The notes beneath the pieces were generated by a model. That model was not told the origin of the DNA. It ran no database searches and saw only the letters and a list, made by a program, of their open reading frames with translations. Shown piece by piece: positions 58,595 to 64,000 of a stretch of DNA of 64,000 nt. Location of the stretch: contig NZ_CP045889.1 in NCBI RefSeq assembly GCF_020541225.1, positions 1,270,346 to 1,334,345 on the forward strand, given 5' to 3'. Every line of letters begins with the position of its first letter. Position 1 is the first letter of the stretch. Position numbers and translations under genes: made by a program. This DNA comes from Candidatus Steffania adelgidicola. Its GTDB lineage: Bacteria > Pseudomonadota > Gammaproteobacteria > Enterobacterales > Enterobacteriaceae.

Positions 58595-59891
58595 GATTAT
58601 CAATGATTTTTACATAAGCTGCTGTACGTTGCTCTTGTATCCACGCTTCTGTCTCTTCAGCAAACTTACGGTTAAAGAGCAATACATAGGCGCGCTCTTT
58701 CTTAGCAGATTCGCTTTTGTCTACGGGACTAGTCTCAAGCAGCTGAATGAGATGCCAGCCAAAAGAGGAGTGAACTGGAGTACTGATTTCCCCCTTTTTT
58801 AAATGTGTCACTACATTTCCTAATGCTGGATCAAACTCATTAACAGAGTTCCAGCCTAGATCACCGCCTAAGTTCATTGAACCTAAGTCTTCGGAGAACT
58901 GTTTAGCAGCGGCATTAAAGGTGATACGGCCGCTCTTAATTTGTGCTGCTACTACCTTCAGCTTTCTCAGAGCTTGCTGATCAGTCCTACCCACTGCAGT
59001 TCGTAAAAAAATATGCCGTGTATGAACTACCGTATCCGCTAATTTCTGATCACCCTCGCGTTTATTATTAACTTTTAAAATATGAAAACCAATAGCAGAA
59101 CGAATCGGACCAACAATAGCACCTGTCTTCATACCTTTTAAAGATTCTCTAAAAAGAGAATCTAGCTCGTTAAATTTTCGCCACCCTATTAGGCCACCCT
59201 TCTTCGCCTGTGGACTAGAAGAGTAAATTCTTGCTAACTTGCTAAAATCTGCACCATTCTTAATTTTTTTTACTAAAGATATCGCTACAGCTTCCACTTG
59301 ATCCTGCTGATCTTCCGTAGGGTTTTTGGGAAAATGGATTAAGATATGACTAAGATTAAATTCAGCAAAGTTATCCCTTTCCGCAGCAATCTGCCATACT
59401 AGTGAATCTACCTCTTCCGGAAGAATTGTGATACGGTGTCGAATTTCAGCGTTACGTATCTCGGCAATTAGAATCTCTTGACGGATTTGATCGCGATAAA
59501 TCTCATAATCTATACCGTTATGCAATAATCGGCGACGTAGCTGATCAAGAGTCATATGCTGCTCAGCAGCTATATTGACCATTATTGTTTGATCTAGTTG
59601 TTTATCGCTGATTGCAGAGGTGCTATTAGCACTCTGAGCCAGTTGTAGAACGATATTGTTCATAATAAGTCGGTCTAGAATATTGCGATATAGCATCGCT
59701 TTATCTGGTAGCGGTTGATTGGCATCTTGAGCGGCAAGTTTCATCGTAGTAAGCATGTGCTTGACATCGCTTTCCAAGATAACATCTTTATTAACCACGA
59801 CGAGAACTTTATCCAAAACCTGCGGCGCAGCGAAGGTGCCTTTAGTACATATACAAAGGATAAAGGCGAGGATAAACTTTCGTTTTTTCAT
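58584..59891 (-). CDS. surA: Periplasmic chaperone and peptidyl-prolyl isomerase SurA
   Basis: Chaperone for outer-membrane proteins in the periplasm, including LptD. It has 435 residues (E. coli 428). A signal peptide spans 1-21 (KKR, hydrophobic core, TFA cleavage site before APQ); then comes the N-terminal chaperone segment, two parvulin domains (LNLSHILI-like FNLSHILIHFP and VVHTRHIFL as their starts) and the C-terminal helix. I start at the ATG at 59891 because it gives a proper signal peptide; the frame upstream to 59951 would bury it. It overlaps pdxA by 11 bp and follows lptD by 66 bp. Confidence 0.95.
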   Translation of the reverse strand: MKKRKFILAFILCICTKGTFAAPQVLDKVLVVVNKDVILESDVKHMLTTMKLAAQDANQPLPDKAMLYRNILDRLIMNNIVLQLAQSANSTSAISDKQLDQTIMVNIAAEQHMTLDQLRRRLLHNGIDYEIYRDQIRQEILIAEIRNAEIRHRITILPEEVDSLVWQIAAERDNFAEFNLSHILIHFPKNPTEDQQDQVEAVAISLVKKIKNGADFSKLARIYSSSPQAKKGGLIGWRKFNELDSLFRESLKGMKTGAIVGPIRSAIGFHILKVNNKREGDQKLADTVVHTRHIFLRTAVGRTDQQALRKLKVVAAQIKSGRITFNAAAKQFSEDLGSMNLGGDLGWNSVNEFDPALGNVVTHLKKGEISTPVHSSFGWHLIQLLETSPVDKSESAKKERAYVLLFNRKFAEETEAWIQEQRTAAYVKIIDNHVE

Positions 59892-59957
59892 ATCGTTCCT
59901 ATATATATCAGTCGCGCATATGGATTTAATGTTTGTGTTTACATCAAACATGAACTA

Positions 59958-62303
59958 TTAAAACAGCAGACCGTGAGGTAGAATACCAGAACCCAGCATT
60001 TTATCTTGATCTGCTCCATGATTACTGCTCAAACCACGCAATTCGATATTAAATGAGATTTTCTTGTCATACTGGCTAATAGACGGGTTGTAGACCTGAT
60101 TCCAACCAATAATTTTTCGCTCATAGCCCACATTCACACCCCAACAGCAGGTATTATATTGAAAAGCAATCTGCTGATCTGACGGATGATTTGCTTTGAT
60201 ATCGTAATAATACACTCCAACTAACGACCATTGGTGAGCCACCTGTAAACTAGCACTGAGTCCTACTTGCGAAATTCCCTGTTGATACCCGGGATGATTC
60301 ATGTCAGAAAATATCTGCTTAATATATTTCGAACTGGCATAACGGTAATTTAGTTGTAAGATACGATTTTGTTTACTCTGGTATTCCAATATCAGATTGC
60401 CTAGTTCTACACTATTTAGATAAAAATCATATTGAAATCTCCCGCGAACTCCCCAGTCATTGCTGATATGGCAGTATCCATCTCCCGCCCATACTACGCT
60501 GCCAGTCTTACCATAATGATTCCTATCACTAGTGGGATCACCAGTACGGGACCGTGAGAAGTTGTAAATTTGACCCAAGGAAGCGTTGAATCTCTCCATA
60601 TGATTATCGTCATAAATTCGGGTTGTTATACCACTAGCCAATCGATTAGCAGAGGAGATACGGTCAAGACCACTATAAATACGATCTCGAAAAAGTCCTA
60701 AATAATCAGTTTCTAAGATGGTAGAATCATAAACTCCGATATCATTCTGATTTCGATAAAGCCTACAGAGATATCCGAGCCGCGGTTCAAGTGTTTGAGT
60801 ATAGTTTATCCAGTGATCTATATCGCGTTCAAATAGCATCTTAGCATCGATTTTAAACTGTGGTAAAATGCGATGAACCGATCTTGTTAAATGGTGACTG
60901 GTACTTGTATTGTTATTATAATAATGGATATTTTCCTGTTGATAATGAGTTGCCATAATCGCAGCTGCAGCATTCAGACTCCCACTGCTATTAGCTATCA
61001 AAAAGTTCAGTGTAGGCTCGATATGTAATCGGATAGCTTCGGGGGCAGCATGGTTTTTAGCGTTACTAAATTTAACCACCTGACCAAATACTTTAAAATT
61101 AAACGGACCAGCAGTATTTTTATAATAGGTGAGATCCAGTTGAGGAGCTGCGCTATAAACATCTCTATTATTAACATCAAATACATGAAAGTGCTTATAA
61201 GAAAAAATAATATCCCAGTTATCATGAGGATAACTAAAACTAAATTTTTGTGTAGTATATCCGTCTGTACTGTGGGCATAAGTTGAATAGAGATCACGCA
61301 AATAGTTTGCATCGCTCACTTTAGTGTAGTCAACGTTAAAACTCCAGACCCGATTCATTACTCCATTCTGCCGCCAATAAAGCAACCACCGATCATTTTT
61401 ACTACTATGCTCGCTGCTATACATCTTATCTTTAGGAAGCCAATCTAATTCCACCAGCCCCGCGCCAACCTGACTCAGGTATCTGAATTCACTTTGTATT
61501 TGAATGCCTCGTTTACTCATGTAATTCGGTGTTATCGTAGCGTCATAGTTAATCGCTAAATTGAGATAGTAAGGTACACTAAACTCAAAGCCGTTATTGC
61601 TGCCATATTTAGCATGCGTAATTAGAAAACCAGAACGACGCTTCCCACCCACGGGTATTTGTAAATATGGACTATAGAAAAGCGGTGTTTTTCTAATTTG
61701 GAAACGCGCATTCCAAATCTCGGCTACCTTCTCTTCACGATCGTGAATCACCTTTGATCCTATCACGATCCAGCTGTCATCTCCCGGTAAACAGGAGGTA
61801 AAACTGCCATTTTCTAAGACTGTGTAGCGATTATGGCCACGTTGTTTTATAATGTCAGCATTACCACGGCCTTGCCGACCAAGCATCTGGTAATACCCTT
61901 GATAAACATCAATATCTTTTGTTTCAAGATTACTCCAAGTTTTTGGACCCTGTAATTTAATCTCATCACTGTAATAATCAACATGTCCTGTAGCAATGAG
62001 AGTACGAAATGAATGTTTGTTTTTATCTAGTTCTTTTTGAAGCTGAACTTCATCAGCCTTCAGTGTGTTATTCCCATGTTTCACAACTACATTACCACTA
62101 AAAATTGCATATTTTGGATAATGTAGCGAAGTTTTATCCGCCTGAATATGTACCGGTAGCGTCTTAAGATCATTCTTGACCAGGCGTTTGCTATCAATTG
62201 GTGTACCTACCGCGCATTTACCTGCTCGATTGGCTCGTAACTGCTCGCTATAGAAAATGCACCCGATTAGAAAAACCAGTAACGTAGATAAACGTTTTTT
62301 CAT
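59958..62303 (-). CDS. lptD: LPS assembly outer-membrane protein LptD
   Basis: Beta-barrel that, with LptE, places LPS in the outer leaflet. It has 781 residues (E. coli 784). A signal peptide (KKR start, ending around LRA) is followed by the OstA/LptA-like N-terminal domain and the barrel. The four disulfide Cys of the family are all in place: one at about 30, one in TSCLPGD, and the adjacent pair in NTCCWGV. The C terminus GLSSNHG...GSGILPHGLLF is kept. First gene of the minus-strand block; djlA is divergent, 187 bp away. Retention means this symbiont still exports LPS. Confidence 0.97.
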   Translation of the reverse strand: MKKRLSTLLVFLIGCIFYSEQLRANRAGKCAVGTPIDSKRLVKNDLKTLPVHIQADKTSLHYPKYAIFSGNVVVKHGNNTLKADEVQLQKELDKNKHSFRTLIATGHVDYYSDEIKLQGPKTWSNLETKDIDVYQGYYQMLGRQGRGNADIIKQRGHNRYTVLENGSFTSCLPGDDSWIVIGSKVIHDREEKVAEIWNARFQIRKTPLFYSPYLQIPVGGKRRSGFLITHAKYGSNNGFEFSVPYYLNLAINYDATITPNYMSKRGIQIQSEFRYLSQVGAGLVELDWLPKDKMYSSEHSSKNDRWLLYWRQNGVMNRVWSFNVDYTKVSDANYLRDLYSTYAHSTDGYTTQKFSFSYPHDNWDIIFSYKHFHVFDVNNRDVYSAAPQLDLTYYKNTAGPFNFKVFGQVVKFSNAKNHAAPEAIRLHIEPTLNFLIANSSGSLNAAAAIMATHYQQENIHYYNNNTSTSHHLTRSVHRILPQFKIDAKMLFERDIDHWINYTQTLEPRLGYLCRLYRNQNDIGVYDSTILETDYLGLFRDRIYSGLDRISSANRLASGITTRIYDDNHMERFNASLGQIYNFSRSRTGDPTSDRNHYGKTGSVVWAGDGYCHISNDWGVRGRFQYDFYLNSVELGNLILEYQSKQNRILQLNYRYASSKYIKQIFSDMNHPGYQQGISQVGLSASLQVAHQWSLVGVYYYDIKANHPSDQQIAFQYNTCCWGVNVGYERKIIGWNQVYNPSISQYDKKISFNIELRGLSSNHGADQDKMLGSGILPHGLLF

Positions 62304-62490
62304 AAAGATCTTGCAGGTCTTTCAATATAAATACCACTATAGCGGCAAACACTGAGAAACTATATAACTCTCATTAGTGTTTCGATAATGTTAAATCCAG
62401 ACGTTTAACCGCACACTATTAGGTATAGCGTTAAATGACAGGTATGATAAAACAATTTTATACTGACGGCATAGATGAATTGAGGAGTAT

Positions 62491-63324
62491 ATGCGTTATT
62501 GGGGTAAAATTTTGGGCGTTCTTCTAGTGATTTTGTCAGGATTCGGGTTTTGGGCGCTAGTGCTCGCTCTGCTAATAGGATATATACTAGATAAAACATG
62601 GAGCGCCCACCGGATGGGGCCCGATTCTTTTTCTGATCAACAAACCCGACAAGATATCTTTTTTTATACTACTTTTCAAGTGATGGGCCATTTAAGCAAA
62701 TCTAAGGGACGGGTTACAGAAGCAGATATTCTACATGCTCATATGTTAATGACAAGGATGCAGCTAAATAACTCGCTACAAAATACCGCGCAGGAAGCCT
62801 TCCGAGAAGGGAAAAAACCTTATTTTCCACTGCGCAACCAGCTACGAAAGTTTCGCCAGGTTTGCTTTGATAACTTTGATCTTATTCGAATGTTTTTGGA
62901 AATCCAAATTCAGGCTGCTTTTGCGGATGGATTGCTACATCCTAAGGAGCGCCAGGTATTATATGTTATTGCTGAAGAACTTGGCATTAGCCGTGAACAA
63001 TTTCATCATTTCCTCAGCATCATTGAAGCGGGTTCACAGTTTAGTGGAAATCGTGATTCTCATCAGAGCCAGTATCGACCACGAGGACAACAACAGGAAG
63101 AAGAGAGACCCACCCTAGACGATGCCTGCAATGTACTCGGCGTTAGACTTCAAGACGATAGCTCAACCATTAAGCGCGCCTATCGCAAGCTTATGAGCGA
63201 GCACCATCCCGATAAGTTGGTAGCAAAAGGTTTACCATCAGAAATGATGGAGATAGCTAAACAAAAAACACAAGCTATCCAACTAGCTTATGACCTTCTG
63301 AAACGAGCGAAAGGATTTCGATAA
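62491..63324 (+). CDS. djlA: Membrane-anchored DnaJ-like co-chaperone DjlA
   Basis: Type III J-domain protein in the inner membrane that stimulates DnaK. It has 277 residues (E. coli 271). A single transmembrane segment spans about 7-30, then the TerB-like domain ([19 protein letters not shown] and [10 protein letters not shown]) and a C-terminal J domain with the essential HPD in [18 protein letters not shown] precedes the ATG. It is divergent from lptD, as in E. coli. Retention of an accessory chaperone may reflect the protein-folding stress common in symbionts (inference). Confidence 0.95.
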   Translation: MRYWGKILGVLLVILSGFGFWALVLALLIGYILDKTWSAHRMGPDSFSDQQTRQDIFFYTTFQVMGHLSKSKGRVTEADILHAHMLMTRMQLNNSLQNTAQEAFREGKKPYFPLRNQLRKFRQVCFDNFDLIRMFLEIQIQAAFADGLLHPKERQVLYVIAEELGISREQFHHFLSIIEAGSQFSGNRDSHQSQYRPRGQQQEEERPTLDDACNVLGVRLQDDSSTIKRAYRKLMSEHHPDKLVAKGLPSEMMEIAKQKTQAIQLAYDLLKRAKGFR

Positions 63325-64000
63325 CTGAGAGAAACTAGGCGTTGACTTACTCTTAAACACACGACTCCAGGCTATGTCTTGACTTCCTGTCAAGAAGTTC
63401 TATTCACCATTACTTCTATAAATTCTGGGGGTTATTTTATCTCTATTAAACCATTGTCACAATCCTCAATTATAGATCTGCATCTATAGCTATGAGATCA
63501 ATCTCATAAGTACTATACACATAGTAATTTCCATATGCATTTTATCATTCCTTTAATGCTATTCCATATTATTAAATGGCGGATAGCGATAGATTTAAAT
63601 CGCGCTATATATCACGCTATTTCACAAAAATACACAAATTCAGCCTGTACTACCAGATTATCATATGAGCCATATCTATAAAAAGTCTTGCCTCATAAGT
63701 TTTTATTTAACCTATCTGAATAGACACATTATATCCATATAAAAATAAAAAAAGACCTTTACTTTCAAGGTTGTATCACATATGTATAATGCATCCCTTA
63801 TTTCGTGTCTATCTAATCCTGATGATGCAGTTCAGGAATGAACGAAAGACTATCAAAAAAATCTTCAAGAGAAAATTTTATCTAACTCTACTAGAGTACT
63901 TTTCTAATAAAAAATAGCATGATCCCTTAAAAAGGGAAAATATTAAGTCTGCTCAATCCTATTATAGGAATAATATAGTCCAGAAACCACGTCAGGATTA
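63325..64000. other. Gene-free right end
   Basis: No gene can be supported after djlA. A 7-bp hairpin (TCTTGAC-TTCCT-GTCAAGA, 63377-63395) lies 50 bases after the djlA stop, possibly its terminator though without a U-run. The rluA gene found after djlA in E. coli is not visible. Confidence 0.55.

Overview
The window looks like a chromosome segment of a host-restricted gammaproteobacterial insect symbiont in an intermediate stage of genome decay. Every recognisable protein is of enterobacterial type and close to full length. The genes sit as isolated islands in AT-rich, stop-riddled DNA: by my count about 24 of 64 kb (roughly 37%) is intact coding sequence. A stand-alone trpD (not fused to trpG), the tmRNA tag and the very low coding density fit a Serratia symbiotica-like organism, such as the co-obligate symbiont of Cinara aphids. 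That identification is inference.

Layout: the 5' end of folA runs off the left edge (1-105, minus). alaC stands alone at 2.0-3.3 kb. An operon of tryptophan genes, trpD-trpCF-trpB-trpA, occupies 8.0-12.4 kb with no trpE or trpG beside it. tRNA-Thr(CGU) is at 14.3 kb. talA-tkt (minus) lies at 16.4-19.4 kb, with a small structured element beyond the 3' end of tkt. After 7 kb of decayed DNA come cca (26.5-27.7 kb), then smpB and ssrA (29.1-30.0 kb). thrA-thrB-thrC (minus, 31.8-36.5 kb) still has its leader peptide and attenuator. At 39.4-42.0 kb is a dead rRNA operon: a full-length but decayed 16S gene that keeps its promoter, anti-termination leader and spacer tRNAs (Ile, Ala), has lost 23S and 5S, and is followed by tRNA-Trp. 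purH with a clean terminator follows at 42.3-43.9 kb. Another 6.4 kb of decayed DNA leads to a very small gene, yoaH (50.3-50.5 kb), the tRNA cluster Arg-His-Leu-Pro (52.7-53.1 kb), tsaB (54.4-55.1 kb), and the conserved block lptD-surA-pdxA(pseudo)-ksgA-apaG-apaH (minus, 55.6-62.3 kb) with djlA divergent from it.

Metabolically the window supplies the last five steps from anthranilate to tryptophan, threonine from aspartate, alanine amination, the non-oxidative pentose phosphate branch and the last two steps to IMP. Missing trpEG suggests that a partner supplies anthranilate, as documented for Buchnera and Serratia in Cinara cedri. The recently broken pdxA suggests that de novo vitamin B6 synthesis is being lost. 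The retained informational genes (cca, smpB/ssrA, tsaB, ksgA) and envelope genes (surA, lptD) show that the cell still makes its own translation apparatus and an LPS-bearing outer membrane.

I found no phage, insertion sequence, CRISPR array or secretion locus. The most unusual features are the ruined rRNA operon kept apparently for its tRNAs, the retained thr attenuator, the loss of encoded CCA ends in three tRNA-like genes beside a CCA-adding enzyme with a changed catalytic motif, and altered residues in the TrpD active-site loop.
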